From Sphingomonas sp. SORGH_AS_0950 (lineage in GTDB: Bacteria; Pseudomonadota; Alphaproteobacteria; Sphingomonadales; Sphingomonadaceae), in contig NZ_JAUTAE010000001.1 in assembly GCF_030818415.1 (NCBI RefSeq), forward strand, positions 1,180,501 through 1,244,500: DNA of 64,000 nucleotides, written 5' to 3'. The notes under the pieces are model-generated. The model searched no databases. It was not told the DNA's origin and worked only from the letters and a program-made list of their open reading frames with translations. Made by a program: the position numbers and the translations under genes. Shown here piece by piece: positions 1 to 8,818 of the stretch. Each line of letters begins with the position of its first letter. Position 1 is the first letter of the stretch.

Positions 1-448
1 CGTCCAGCCCGGCGAGATACAGGTCGCCGTCCAGCGGCACCAGGATCGACTTGCCGTCGGGCGCCCAGTCATAGGCGACGATGCCCTTTGACCCGCCGAT
101 GCGCGCACGCTCGCGCTGCATCTTCTCGGCCTCGGACAGTTCGGCGCCCGAGCCGACCTTCTTGGAGTCGACCAGCATGCGTTCCGCGCCGGTGCGGGTG
201 TCGCGCGCCCAGAGGTCCAGCCGCTCGCGCTCGTCGGCGCGCGGGCGCAGCGAGGTCAGCAGCGTGCCGTCGGGCGACAGGCGCAGCCCGCGCGGCTGCG
301 ACCCCGACAGGTCGGGACTGCCGAACACGCGCGCCAGGGTCAGTTCGCCCTGCTTTTCCGGTTCAGCCGCCATGGCGGGCGCCCCCAATCCCATCGCGAT
401 CGACGCCCCGACCGACGCCAGCGCCAGACCCAGCACCCATTTGCGCAT
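1..448 (-). CDS. S9 family peptidase (DPP-IV-like), N-terminal part
   Basis: The gene enters the window from the left, and only its first 149 codons are present. The chosen start (MRKWVLG...) has a GGAG a few bases upstream and opens a signal peptide that would be cleaved after about residue 27 (PAMA/AEPEKQ), so the product is probably periplasmic or envelope-bound. The sequence that follows (SGSQPRGLRLSPDG, YDWAPDGKSILVPLDG) has the repeating SPDG/APDG pattern of the DPP-IV-type beta-propeller that precedes the alpha/beta-hydrolase domain in S9B prolyl peptidases. The catalytic Ser-Asp-His domain lies outside the window, so activity cannot be judged. A perfect 16-bp palindrome (475-490) sits just upstream in the divergent promoter gap. 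Confidence 0.75.
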   Translation of the reverse strand, partial: MRKWVLGLALASVGASIAMGLGAPAMAAEPEKQGELTLARVFGSPDLSGSQPRGLRLSPDGTLLTSLRPRADERERLDLWARDTRTGAERMLVDSKKVGSGAELSEAEKMQRERARIGGSKGIVAYDWAPDGKSILVPLDGDLYLAGLD

Positions 449-710
449 TCATACCACTCCAAGCCTCATTGCCACCGGGGGCGCCCCCGGCGCGTCGCCG
501 GGCGTTATCGCGACGAGACCGCGTTCCGTAAAGCCGGATCGACACCATGCCGGATCGGCGGCGATCAGCCCGTCCCGCTCCCCACGATTTCCCGCGGATC
601 GCAATGCTTTCCATTATTCGTAAACCGGCCGTTAACGAATTTGGATTAGGCCGAAGCTCCGGGGTCGGAAGGCGCATCCTATCCGCACGTGGCCCCCGGT
701 CTTTTTCGGA

Positions 711-1367
711 ATGGACATGGCAAGCTCGACGGCCTTTGACATACAGAATGACCGAAGCGGTGATATCGGGGCGATCATGGCGCGCCTGGGCAGCGCCGGG
801 CACCCGCATGTCCAGGCGCTGTTGCTGCCGCAGGCGTTGCTCCACGACCTGACCGACGCGGTCCATGCGGTCTGCGCGGTGCATGGCAATCACCCCTGCA
901 TGATCGATTACGCGATGGCGCGCGGCATCCAGATCGACACCCTGCCATGGCTGATCCAGTCGTCCACCGCCTTTGCCCATGAACGCGCCTATCTGGCGCA
1001 TCTGACATCGGCGGCGGGGCCGCTGCCCTCGACGCCGGGACAGGCACAGACCGATGCGGCGCTGACCCAGTTGCGCCACACGCTGGAAATGCTGGCCAAC
1101 TCGGACCGGCGCGGTTGCGCGACCGGCGCGGTCTCCGCGCTGATCCTAGACTGGCGCGCAATCCGGCAGGTGCTCGACCAGGCGGCGCGGCGGTTCGGGC
1201 TGGCCTCACTGCCCGGCACGATGCCCGATCCGATCCTGGACGATCCCGAAGACGATACCGCCATCGGCCTGGCGCGTGCGCGCGGATTCGGCGCGACCCA
1301 GCTGTTCGTCCAGCATCGCGGCCTGTGGAACATCCTGGAGGCGCGGGCCAGCGCGCGGCGCGGATAG
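711..1367 (+). CDS. Conserved hypothetical protein, 218 aa
   Basis: I do not recognise a functional family. The protein is soluble and mostly helical, with no signal peptide or membrane segment. Features that may be conserved are an N-terminal VQALLLPQALLHDL helix, a central HPCMIDYA segment and a C-terminal ARARGFGATQLFVQHRGLWNIL block. Two in-frame ATGs (711 and 717) are possible starts, and neither has a strong Shine-Dalgarno sequence. A TAAA-N7-TTAA element at 621-635, resembling an imperfect CtrA half-site pair, lies about 75 bases upstream. Codon use matches the surrounding genome. The gene is flanked by the divergent S9 peptidase and by a CHAP-domain protein, and this context gives no clear role. 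Confidence 0.65.
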   Translation: MDMASSTAFDIQNDRSGDIGAIMARLGSAGHPHVQALLLPQALLHDLTDAVHAVCAVHGNHPCMIDYAMARGIQIDTLPWLIQSSTAFAHERAYLAHLTSAAGPLPSTPGQAQTDAALTQLRHTLEMLANSDRRGCATGAVSALILDWRAIRQVLDQAARRFGLASLPGTMPDPILDDPEDDTAIGLARARGFGATQLFVQHRGLWNILEARASARRG

Positions 1368-1476
1368 CCCCATGACGGCCGCAAAGCCTCGATCGGTCGC
1401 GGCGAACGCTCGGCTGATCGCCCTAAGGCCGCATTAACCATCTTGTACAGTTCACGATTAAGCGAGGCTCGTTACC

Positions 1477-2031
1477 GTGACAGAGATGAAAGGCGTGGTG
1501 TCCAAGGCAACTCTCTCACTCTGTGCGCTGACGGTCGCCATCCCCTCGGACGCGCGCTCGCTGCTGGATTATGTCGGCCAGTGCGTCCCCTTCGCGCGGC
1601 AAGCCTCGGGCATCTCGCTTTATGGCGATGCCTGGACATGGTGGTCGCAGGCGGCGGGGAAATATCCGCGCGGCCATGCCCCCCGGGTCGGTGCGGTCGT
1701 CGTCTTCGAAAAGACCAGCCGTCTGCCGCTCGGCCATGTCGCGGTGGTCAGCCGCGTGGTCGAGGACCGGGTGCTGATGCTGACCCATGCCAACTGGTCG
1801 ATCCAGAATGGCGAACGCGGCCATGCCGAGCAGGACGTCACGCTGTTCGACGTGTCGCCCGCCAATGACTGGAGCGTGGTGAAGGTCTGGTTCCGCGACT
1901 CGGACGGCCTGGGCAGCACGACCTATCCCATCTACGGCTTCATCTATGGCAATGGCCGTACCGCACCCGAACTGACCGGCGCCAAGCCCGATTATGTCGG
2001 CGCGCTGATCGACGCCTATGTCGCACGCTGA
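1477..2031 (+). CDS. Secreted CHAP-domain (cysteine amidohydrolase) protein
   Basis: This 184-aa protein has a short N-terminal hydrophobic stretch (ATLSLCALTVAIPSDA), probably a signal peptide, followed by a CHAP/NlpC-P60-like fold. The catalytic pair expected of the family is visible: Cys36 in YVGQCVPFAR and His87 in LGHVAVVSRV, with a following LTHANWS segment that could supply the third residue. CHAP proteins cleave amide bonds in peptidoglycan peptides or related substrates, so a role in cell-wall turnover is inferred. The start is GTG at 1477, with ATG at 1486 as an alternative. The small size and lack of a separate wall-binding domain resemble the short CHAP proteins common in sphingomonads. 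Confidence 0.75.
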   Translation: MTEMKGVVSKATLSLCALTVAIPSDARSLLDYVGQCVPFARQASGISLYGDAWTWWSQAAGKYPRGHAPRVGAVVVFEKTSRLPLGHVAVVSRVVEDRVLMLTHANWSIQNGERGHAEQDVTLFDVSPANDWSVVKVWFRDSDGLGSTTYPIYGFIYGNGRTAPELTGAKPDYVGALIDAYVAR

Positions 2032-2086
2032 TTGTCGGTAACGGCGCGTCATGATAGGCTGACGCCCGTCATCTGGGAGGATGCCG

Positions 2087-2335
2087 ATGCTGTCGCTGCT
2101 CGCCTTGCTCGCCCTGTCCGCCGCCGATGAGGCGTGGCCCGTCACCCCGACGCTGGGCCAGTTGCCCGAACGCTGCGCACCGAAGGAAAGGCGGGTCAGC
2201 CGCAAGACGCCGAGCGTCGGCCTGCACAAGCTGAACGAGATGCCCGATGCCGACCCGCAATATGCCGTGGTCCGCGAGATCGACGGCTGTCCGGTGCCGG
2301 TCAAGGCCGACAAACCCCTGAAGCCCCAACGCTAG
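2087..2335 (+). CDS. Small secreted hypothetical protein
   Basis: The product is about 82 aa: a leader peptide (MLSLLALLALSAADEA) followed by a basic, proline-rich segment with two cysteines (one in LPERCAPKERR, one in EIDGCPVPV) that could form a disulfide in the periplasm. GGGAGG directly abuts an upstream ATG at 2081, whereas the ATG at 2087 has ideal spacing, so 2087 is preferred. No family is recognised. It is followed at once by the 217-bp palindromic repeat in the gap shared with the convergent anmK gene. Confidence 0.6.
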   Translation: MLSLLALLALSAADEAWPVTPTLGQLPERCAPKERRVSRKTPSVGLHKLNEMPDADPQYAVVREIDGCPVPVKADKPLKPQR

Positions 2336-2357
2336 GGCCGGTCGCCATTCATGATGC

Positions 2358-2574
2358 CTTCTTCTTCCCCTCTCCCCTGGACAGGGGAGAGGGTTAGCGA
2401 AGCTTGCCAGCCTGCTGGCTAGCGCAGCTTGGGTGAGGGGTTGAGCGAGCCCAGAGGCTCGCGCGCTCGCCAAGCGAGCGCCCACCCCTCACCCAGCTCC
2501 GACTAAGCCTTTGCTCTCGCAAAGACCAAGTCTGCGCAACCCTCTCCCCTCTGCGAGGGGCGAGGGAAGAAAAG
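2358..2574. repeat. 217-bp nested palindromic repeat, copy 1
   Basis: This element fills most of the 314-bp gap between a rightward gene (ending 2335) and leftward anmK (ending 2650). It is nearly identical (about 95% by eye) to the reverse complement of 13227-13443, with the same length. Its structure is nested: GGGAGAGGGTT near the left pairs with AACCCTCTCCC near the right, GGGTGAGGGGT pairs with ACCCCTCACCC inside that, and local hairpins occur (CTCCCCTGGACAGGGGAG; GCTCGCCAAGCGAGC). No open reading frame is supported. Inferred roles are a bidirectional terminator or a non-autonomous mobile palindrome. Confidence 0.85.
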
Positions 2575-2649
2575 GCAGCGTTGGATGTCGATCTGCCCCA
2601 GGGCCGGAGCGGGACTCGCCGGGACGACGGTCATACCCGATCGCCTGAA

Positions 2650-3744
2650 CTATCCCCCGGCGGGGCGGTGGATCACGCCCCCGGTCATCGGCTGCGGCAC
2701 GCCGGTCGTGCCGGGAAAGCTAATCGGCCGCTCGTTCAGCCGACGCACCGCCATATAGGCGAAGCCCTCCGCCTCCATCGCGTCGCCGTTCCAGCCGAGC
2801 GCATCGCTCGGCTCGGGCGTCAGCCCCGTCGCCGCCGCGATCATCGCCAGCATCGTGGCATTGTGCCGCCCGCCGCCCGCGACCAACAGACGCCGGGGCC
2901 GCGCGGGCAGATGGTCGAGCGCGCGCGCCACCGTCTGCGCGGTAAAGGCGGTCAGCGTCGCCGCACCGTCCGCCGCCGACAGCCCCCGCGCGGGCTGGAT
3001 GGTGAAGTCGTTGCGGTCGAGCGACTTGGGCGGGGCGAGGTCGAACCACCCATTGTCCATCATCGTGTCGAGCACGGTCGGCTCCACCCGTCCGCTGCCC
3101 GCCAGCGCGCCATCGGCGTCGTAACGCTGCCCGGTCTCGGCCTCCATCCAGCTGTCGATCAGGCCATTGGCCGGGCCGGTATCGAACGCGACGAGCGCGC
3201 CGTCGTCGCCGATCCAGGTGACGTTCGCCACCCCGCCCAGATTGAGGATCGCCACCGGCTTCTCCAGCCCGGCCGCCAGTGCGGCGTGATAGACCGGGAT
3301 CAGCGGCGCCCCCTGCCCGCCCGCCGCGACATCGGCCGAGCGGAAGTCGGAGACGGTGACGATCCCGGTCGCATCCGCCAGCGCCTGTCCGTCACCGATC
3401 TGCCAGGTCCAGCCGCGATCGGGGCGATGCGCGACCGTTTGGCCGTGAAAGCCGATGACATCGACCGCCTCCGCACCGATCCCGGCATCGCGCAACAGCT
3501 TCTGGACGACCATCGCATGGGTGCGCACGATCAACTCGCTCGCCGCGACGATCGGCGGGCTGGCGCGCGGTCGGTCGAAGGTCAGCGCCATGGCGGTGGC
3601 CTCCGCCAGTTCGGTGCGCGCGGCATCCGAATAGGGCTCGCTGCGAAAGGCGATCGCGCGCCGCTGCGCCTCGCCGTCCGTCTCGATCAGCGCGGCATCC
3701 ACCCCGTCGAGCGAGGTTCCCGACATCAATCCGATCGCCAGCAT
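2650..3744 (-). CDS. anmK: Anhydro-N-acetylmuramic acid kinase
   Basis: AnmK phosphorylates and hydrolyses 1,6-anhydro-MurNAc to MurNAc-6-phosphate during peptidoglycan recycling in the cytoplasm. The 364-aa protein has the family hallmarks: the N-terminal phosphate-binding [65 protein letters not shown] and a C-terminal VAGGGRHN. The reading frame runs further upstream, but the start is placed at 3744 because the family begins right before GLMSGTS and because the longer version would overlap the divergent rimO leader. The gene ends in a convergent gap holding the palindromic repeat. Confidence 0.93.
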   Translation of the reverse strand: MLAIGLMSGTSLDGVDAALIETDGEAQRRAIAFRSEPYSDAARTELAEATAMALTFDRPRASPPIVAASELIVRTHAMVVQKLLRDAGIGAEAVDVIGFHGQTVAHRPDRGWTWQIGDGQALADATGIVTVSDFRSADVAAGGQGAPLIPVYHAALAAGLEKPVAILNLGGVANVTWIGDDGALVAFDTGPANGLIDSWMEAETGQRYDADGALAGSGRVEPTVLDTMMDNGWFDLAPPKSLDRNDFTIQPARGLSAADGAATLTAFTAQTVARALDHLPARPRRLLVAGGGRHNATMLAMIAAATGLTPEPSDALGWNGDAMEAEGFAYMAVRRLNERPISFPGTTGVPQPMTGGVIHRPAGG

Positions 3745-3862
3745 CGCGCTTAACCCTTGTGAATTTGCATCCCTCATGCCGGTATCGCGCGGACGTGTCG
3801 ACCACATGGCGCAAGCGCATCTGGAAAAGCGCGACGATTTGGACTATGTGCGCGCGTATCCC

Positions 3863-5203
3863 ATGGCAACCAAACTCCCTACTCCGCCGCGTGTCGGCAT
3901 GGTCTCGCTCGGCTGTCCCAAGAATCTGGTCGACAGCGAACGCATCCTGACCCAGCTCCGCGCAGACGGCTATCAGATGTCGCCCGACTATGCGGGCGCC
4001 GACGTCGTGCTCGTCAACACCTGCGGCTTTCTCGACTCCGCCAAGGAGGAAAGCCTGGAGGCGATCGGCGAGGCGATCAAGGAAAATGGCCGCGTCATCG
4101 TGACCGGCTGCATGGGCAAGGAGGCCGAGGCGATCCGCACCCGCTTCCCCGACGTGCTCGCGATCACCGGCGCGCATGAATATGAGCAAGTGGTGGAGGC
4201 GGTCCACGCCGCCGCGCCCGCCAACCTGTCGCCCTATATCGACCTGATCCCCGACGCCGGGCTGAAGCTGACCCCGCGCCATTACAGCTATCTGAAAATT
4301 TCCGAGGGCTGCAACCACCGGTGCAGCTTCTGCATCATCCCGTCGCTTCGCGGCGACCTGGTCAGCCGCCGCCCCGACGCCATCCTGCGCGAGGCGGAAA
4401 AGCTGGTCGCGGCGGGCACGCGCGAGCTGCTGGTCATCAGCCAGGACACCTCGGCCTACGGCATCGACATCCGGAAGGAACCCCGGATGTGGAAGGGGCA
4501 GGAGGTCGTGCCGCACATGACCGATCTCGCCCGCGAACTGGGCAAGATCGCGCCCTGGGTGCGGCTGCACTATGTCTATCCCTATCCGCATGTGGATCAG
4601 GTGATCCCGCTGATGGCGGAAGGGCTGGTGCTGCCCTATCTGGACATCCCGTTCCAGCACGCCGCGCCGTCGGTGCTCCGCCGCATGAAGCGGCCCGGCA
4701 ACGACGCCAAGGTGTTGCAGCGCATCCACCAGTGGCGTGACATCTGCCCCGATATCGCGATCCGCTCGACCTTCGTCGTCGGCTTTCCCGGCGAGACGGA
4801 GGAGGATTTCGAATATCTGCTCGACTGGCTGGACGAGGCGCAGCTCGACCGGGTCGGCGCCTTCCGCTTCGAGCCCGTCGAGGGCGCCGCCGCCAACGCC
4901 CTGCCCGATCACGTTCCCGAGGAGGTGAAGGAGGAGCGTTACGCGCGGATCATGGAAAAGACCGCCGCCATCTCCGCCGCCAAGCTGGCCGCCAAGGTCG
5001 GCCGCACCCTGCCCGTCATCATCGACGCGGTGGATGACGAAGGCGGCGCGACCGGCCGGTCCCAGGCCGACGCGCCCGAGATCGACGGAGAGGTCTTCCT
5101 GCGCGATGCCGGGCATCTGTCGGTCGGCGATATCGTGGCGGTCGCGATCGAGGATGCCGACGAGCACGACCTGTACGGCGTCCCCGTCACAGGAAACGGA
5201 TAA
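3863..5203 (+). CDS. rimO: Ribosomal protein uS12 methylthiotransferase RimO
   Basis: RimO is a radical-SAM enzyme that methylthiolates an aspartate of ribosomal protein S12. The domain order is standard. The N-terminal UPF0004 domain has its three cluster cysteines (SLGCPKN, VNTCGF, TGCMGKE), the radical-SAM core has CNHRCSFC, and a C-terminal TRAM-like domain ends near the stop codon. The RimO-specific [12 protein letters not shown] follows the SAM motif, which separates it from MiaB. The ATG at 3863 ([21 protein letters not shown]) gives 446 aa and matches the usual family start. In-frame ATGs at 3776 and 3806 are alternatives. The 3' end overlaps the convergent MAPEG gene by 17 bases. Confidence 0.93.
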   Translation: MATKLPTPPRVGMVSLGCPKNLVDSERILTQLRADGYQMSPDYAGADVVLVNTCGFLDSAKEESLEAIGEAIKENGRVIVTGCMGKEAEAIRTRFPDVLAITGAHEYEQVVEAVHAAAPANLSPYIDLIPDAGLKLTPRHYSYLKISEGCNHRCSFCIIPSLRGDLVSRRPDAILREAEKLVAAGTRELLVISQDTSAYGIDIRKEPRMWKGQEVVPHMTDLARELGKIAPWVRLHYVYPYPHVDQVIPLMAEGLVLPYLDIPFQHAAPSVLRRMKRPGNDAKVLQRIHQWRDICPDIAIRSTFVVGFPGETEEDFEYLLDWLDEAQLDRVGAFRFEPVEGAAANALPDHVPEEVKEERYARIMEKTAAISAAKLAAKVGRTLPVIIDAVDDEGGATGRSQADAPEIDGEVFLRDAGHLSVGDIVAVAIEDADEHDLYGVPVTGNG

Positions 5204-5576
5204 GCATCATCACGATCCCGGCCATCGACACCAGATAGGCCAGCGACCGCACATAGCGGACGCCGAACAGATAGAGCGGCACATAGGCGACCCGCGCGAG
5301 GAACCAGATCCACGCGCCGGTCGCCGCCATCCCGCCGCTCCGGCCGGTCAGGGCCAGCCCCAGCGCCAGCGCGATGAAGACGGGCCAGGTCTCGCGATAA
5401 TTGGCCGAAGCACGCTCCGCCCGCCCGGCAAGCGGCCCCAGCGGCGCCGGAGTCCCGTCACGCGGCCCCGCATTCCAGCCGATGCCCCGGTCCAGCGTCG
5501 CCAGCTGGGATTGCAGCGCGAGATGGACGAACAACAGGATGATCGACCAGCCGAGGATGGTCAGTTCGGTGGTCAT
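5187..5576 (-). CDS. MAPEG family membrane protein
   Basis: This 129-aa protein has four predicted membrane helices and the MAPEG pattern (membrane-associated proteins in eicosanoid and glutathione metabolism). Visible elements are an N-terminal helix ([17 protein letters not shown]), a polar segment ending in [20 protein letters not shown] that contains the conserved Arg/Asn-rich motif, and the C-terminal [21 protein letters not shown]. Bacterial members are mostly uncharacterised, and glutathione-dependent detoxification is only inferred. The start at 5576 (MTTELTIL) excludes upstream repeat sequence that happens to remain open in this frame. It overlaps the 3' end of rimO tail to tail. Confidence 0.85.
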   Translation of the reverse strand: MTTELTILGWSIILLFVHLALQSQLATLDRGIGWNAGPRDGTPAPLGPLAGRAERASANYRETWPVFIALALGLALTGRSGGMAATGAWIWFLARVAYVPLYLFGVRYVRSLAYLVSMAGIVMMLIRFL

Positions 5577-5594
5577 TCGTCCGTCTCCCGCAGT

Positions 5595-5697
5595 CCACCC
5601 CGGCGAAGGCCGGGGTCCGGTGGCCAGCGCTCCTAGGCGCGCGACGAGGTCTCCAACGCAGAACGTCGCAACTGGCCCCCGGCCTTCGCCGGGGTGG
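5595..5697. repeat. Inverted pair of short hairpin repeats
   Basis: A 21-bp perfect inverted repeat has one arm starting CCACCCCGGCGAAGGCC and its complement GGCCTTCGCCGGGGTGG about 60 bases later. Each arm is itself a small hairpin (CCCCGGC-GAAG-GCCGGGG). It lies in the 345-bp gap between the divergent MAPEG and serine hydrolase genes, just beside the REP-like pair at 5731-5837. The two repeats fill most of this gap, and I see no gene in it. Confidence 0.75.
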
Positions 5698-5730
5698 CCA
5701 GGAAAAAGCGCCGGGTGTCTCCCATCCCCC

Positions 5731-5837
5731 CGTTCAGCCTGAGCGTAGTCGAAGGCCAAGGGACTCGTTCTCCACACAGTGATCTTCAGGCTTGGCAGAT
5801 GTCGTAGCATGGCCTTCGACTACGCTCAGGCTGAACG
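5731..5837. repeat. REP-like inverted pair 1
   Basis: Two 28-base arms form a perfect inverted repeat: CGTTCAGCCTGAGCG... at 5731-5758 and its complement TGGCCTTCGACTACGCTC... at 5810-5837, separated by 51 bases. The same arm sequence recurs at three other intergenic sites in the window. This is the only pair in a divergent gap, where it could reach into the promoter region of the serine hydrolase at 5922. Confidence 0.85.
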
Positions 5838-5921
5838 GAGGGGGGCACGACCGCCCTCCACGCTCCCACACCCGCCTCACTCCCGTTGCACCGCCCCCAC
5901 AAACCTGCTTCCTTGGAGCGC

Positions 5922-7322
5922 ATGAGATACCCGACCTTGCTGGCGGCCGTCGCGCTGCTCGCCCCCGCTCCGCTCGCTGCGCAAGCCCTGACCCCGGCAG
6001 AAACCCAGAAGATCGATGCGCTGGTGACCAGGACGCTAGCCGATACCGGCGTCCCCTCCGCCTCGATCGCGGTGGTGCGCGGCGGCAAAATCGTGCTCGT
6101 CAAGGCTTACGGCAAGCAGTTCGAGGGGCAGCGCGGCCCTGCCGATCCGGCGCTTCCCTATCAGATCGCCTCTGTGTCCAAGCAGTTCACCGCGACCGCG
6201 ATCCAGTTGCTGGCGGACGAAGGCAAGCTGTCGCTGGACGACACCGTCGCCCAATATATTCCCGGCATCAGCGGCGGCGACACAATCACCATCCGCCAGT
6301 TGCTCAGCCATACCTCGGGCCTGCGCGATTACTGGCCGCAGGATTACAGCTTCAAGGCGATGGCGACCCCGACCACGCCGCAGGGGATCGTCGACCGCTG
6401 GGCCAAGGCGCCGCTCGACTTCGCGCCCGGCACCCAGTGGCAATATTCCAACACCGGCTATGTCGTCGCGGGCCTGATCGTCGAGAAGGTATCGGGCCAG
6501 CCGCTGCTCGACTTCCTCCAGGCGCGCGTCTTCCGCCCGCTGGGCATCCGCGCGGTGGATCAGGACAAGGCGGTCGGGCCGGGCTTCCCCCAGGGCTATC
6601 TCCGCCATGCGCTCGGTCCCGTCCGGGTCGAGACGCCCGCGGCCCCCGGCTGGCTCTATGCGGCGGGCGAGCTGTCCATGGCGCCGCGCGACCTGGCGAA
6701 ATGGGACGTGGCGCGGATGAACCGCACGCTGCTGCCCGCGAAGGACTGGGCCGAGCAGGAGACGCCGGTCAAGCTGGCAGACGGATCGAACACCAATTAC
6801 GGGCTGGGCGTCGCGGTCGGCACCGCCGATGGACGCCGCGTGGTCGAGCATAGCGGCGAGGCGGTCGGCTTCCTGACCGAGAATATCGTCTATCCGGACG
6901 ACAAGGCCGCCGTGGTGGTCGCGGTCAATGCCTGGTTCGCCGATGCGCAGGGGCGGATCGCCAAGGGCATATCCGACATCGTCCTGCCCGCGCCCAAGGC
7001 CGATGCCGGGGATGCCGCCGCGCTCGACCGCATTCGCCGGGTCTATGCCCAGCTTCAGGCGGGGCGCCTCGACCGATCGCTGCTGACCGAGGATGCGGCC
7101 TATTATTTCACCCCCGCGACCATCGCCGACTATCGGGCGAGCCTGTCGCCGCTCGGCGCGCCGAAGACGATCGAACAGACGGGCAAGACCCGGCTGCGTG
7201 GCGGGTTCGTCAACCGTTCCTACCGCGTGACCTATCCGAACCGCACGCTGCGCATCAGCACCTATGCCGAGCCGGGTGCGACCGGAAAGATCGAACAATT
7301 TCTCGTGAGTCCCGCCGAATGA
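5922..7322 (+). CDS. Periplasmic serine hydrolase, beta-lactamase/PBP4* family
   Basis: The product is 466 aa with a signal peptide (MRYPTLLAAVALLAPAPLAAQA). The serine beta-lactamase-like fold is shown by the SxxK motif S84-V-S-K87, by YSNTGY (the Y-x-N motif) near residue 180 and by EHSGE in place of the KTG box. This is the pattern of class C-like esterases and D-aminopeptidases rather than true beta-lactamases. A C-terminal extension of about 110 residues, after the hydrolase domain, is probably a separate lipocalin-like or unrecognised domain. GGAG precedes the chosen ATG. The stop overlaps the next start (ATGA), so it is translationally coupled to the M17 peptidase. Its substrate is unknown. 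Confidence 0.85.
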   Translation: MRYPTLLAAVALLAPAPLAAQALTPAETQKIDALVTRTLADTGVPSASIAVVRGGKIVLVKAYGKQFEGQRGPADPALPYQIASVSKQFTATAIQLLADEGKLSLDDTVAQYIPGISGGDTITIRQLLSHTSGLRDYWPQDYSFKAMATPTTPQGIVDRWAKAPLDFAPGTQWQYSNTGYVVAGLIVEKVSGQPLLDFLQARVFRPLGIRAVDQDKAVGPGFPQGYLRHALGPVRVETPAAPGWLYAAGELSMAPRDLAKWDVARMNRTLLPAKDWAEQETPVKLADGSNTNYGLGVAVGTADGRRVVEHSGEAVGFLTENIVYPDDKAAVVVAVNAWFADAQGRIAKGISDIVLPAPKADAGDAAALDRIRRVYAQLQAGRLDRSLLTEDAAYYFTPATIADYRASLSPLGAPKTIEQTGKTRLRGGFVNRSYRVTYPNRTLRISTYAEPGATGKIEQFLVSPAE

Positions 7323-8698
7323 CCGACTTTACCCCCCTGCTCCAACCCGATCGCGGCCAGAGCGCCCATGCGATCACGCTGCTGACCGCCGACGGCTTTG
7401 ACGGCTGGCTGAGCCGCCAGCCCGCCGCGACCCGCGCGCTGGCGGCGGCGCAGCGCTTCACCGCCAAGCCCAACAGCCATATCCTCGTGCCGCAGGATGA
7501 CGGCATCGCGGTGGTCGCGGGCGTCGCCGATCCCGCCGCGCCCTGGGCCCTGGCAAAGCTCGCCGAGACGCTGCCCGAGGGCAGCTATCGCCTGGACGGC
7601 GCGGAGGTCGGGGCCAATGCGCTGGGCTGGCTGCTCGGCCAATATCGTTTCACCCGCTATCGCAAGGCAGAGGATGCGGGTCCGCGCGTGCTGCTGACCC
7701 GCGACGTCGCGCACCGGGACGAGATGCTCCGCATCGCCGCCGCGACCGCCTTGGTCCGCGATCTGGTCAACACGGGTGCCGGCGATCTGGGGCCCGCCGA
7801 GCTGGAAGCGCAGGCCGAGGCGCTGGCCCAGGCCCATGGCGCCACCGTCACCGTCACGGCGGGCGAAACGCTCGCCCGCGACTATCCGATGATCCACGCG
7901 GTCGGGCAGGCCGCGACGCGCGACCGTGCGCCGCGCCTGATCGAGCTTGCCTGGGGAAATCCCGCCCATCCGCGTATCGCGATCGTCGGCAAGGGCGTGT
8001 GCTTCGACACCGGCGGGCTCGACATCAAGCCGTCGGCGGGCATGCGGCTGATGAAGAAGGACATGGGCGGCGCGGCGCATGCGCTGGCGCTGGCCGGCCT
8101 CGTCATGGCGGCCAAGCTGCCGGTCCGGCTGCACCTGCTGATCCCGGCGGTGGAGAATGCGGTGTCGGGCGCGTCCTTCCGCCCCGGCGACGTGCTGCGC
8201 ACGCGCAAGGGCCTGACCGTCGAGAACACCAATACCGACGCCGAGGGCCGCCTGATCCTGGGCGACGCGCTGACTCGCGCGGGCGAGGAGAAGCCCCAGC
8301 TGATCCTCGACTTCGCCACGCTGACCGGCGCGGCGCGCGTGGCGCTGGGCCCCGACCTGCCGCCGCTGTTCACCGATGACGAGGCGCTGGCGGCGGACCT
8401 GCTCGCGGCGGGCGTGGCGGAGGACGATCCCGTGTGGCGGATGCCGCTCTGGGACGGCTATGACGATATGCTCAAGTCCGACATCGCCGACATGGTCAAC
8501 GCCCCCGATGGCGGCTTTGCGGGGGCGATCACGGCGGCGCTCTTCCTGCGGCGCTTCGTGCCCCGGGATACGGCCTGGGCGCATCTCGACGTGTTCGCGT
8601 GGCGGCCTTCGGGCAAGCCGGGACGCCCCAAGGGGGGTGACGCCTATGCCCTGCGCGCGGCGTATCGGATGTTGAAGGGGCGCTATTCGGGGGTTTGA
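7319..8698 (+). CDS. M17 leucyl aminopeptidase family protein
   Basis: This 459-aa cytoplasmic di-zinc aminopeptidase has the M17 catalytic signature in its C-terminal half: KGVCFDTGGLDIKPS (metal ligands), MKKDMGGAAHALALA (catalytic Lys region), then NTDAEGRLILGDAL near residue 304 with the second-metal Asp and Glu and the catalytic Arg. The N-terminal macro-like domain is divergent, as in the short M17 members of alphaproteobacteria, so the classical name pepA is not applied. It probably removes N-terminal residues from peptides in protein turnover. It is coupled by an ATGA overlap to the upstream serine hydrolase, suggesting a peptide-processing unit. A REP-like pair follows it. Confidence 0.9.
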   Translation: MTDFTPLLQPDRGQSAHAITLLTADGFDGWLSRQPAATRALAAAQRFTAKPNSHILVPQDDGIAVVAGVADPAAPWALAKLAETLPEGSYRLDGAEVGANALGWLLGQYRFTRYRKAEDAGPRVLLTRDVAHRDEMLRIAAATALVRDLVNTGAGDLGPAELEAQAEALAQAHGATVTVTAGETLARDYPMIHAVGQAATRDRAPRLIELAWGNPAHPRIAIVGKGVCFDTGGLDIKPSAGMRLMKKDMGGAAHALALAGLVMAAKLPVRLHLLIPAVENAVSGASFRPGDVLRTRKGLTVENTNTDAEGRLILGDALTRAGEEKPQLILDFATLTGAARVALGPDLPPLFTDDEALAADLLAAGVAEDDPVWRMPLWDGYDDMLKSDIADMVNAPDGGFAGAITAALFLRRFVPRDTAWAHLDVFAWRPSGKPGRPKGGDAYALRAAYRMLKGRYSGV

Positions 8699-8715
8699 TC
8701 GGCGGTGGGGCGTGC

Positions 8716-8798
8716 GCTTCGACTTCGCTCAGCGTGAACGGCTATAGGGATTGGACCAGATCCCCAACTTCCGTTCAGCCTGAGCGCAGTCGAAGGCC
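8716..8798. repeat. REP-like inverted pair 2
   Basis: Arms at 8716-8741 (CTTCGACTTCGCTCAG...) and 8771-8798 (CCGTTCAGCCTGAGCG...) are imperfect reverse complements separated by about 30 bases. They occupy the 120-bp gap between the convergent aminopeptidase and tpiA genes. No other terminator is visible there, so the pair may terminate transcription in both directions. Confidence 0.8.
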
Positions 8799-8818
8799 AC
8801 GCCCAACCCCAACCCCAA

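Noticed and set aside
475..490. Perfect 16-bp palindrome in the first divergent promoter gap
   Set aside because: It consists only of C/G runs, which arise easily at this G+C content; too weak to call an operator.
3745..3807. N-terminal extension of AnmK
   Set aside because: The family begins just before GLMSGTS; the extension has no conserved sequence and would overlap the rimO leader.
5577..5810. N-terminal extension of the MAPEG protein
   Set aside because: The extra residues are read out of two intergenic repeats and contain no membrane or family sequence.
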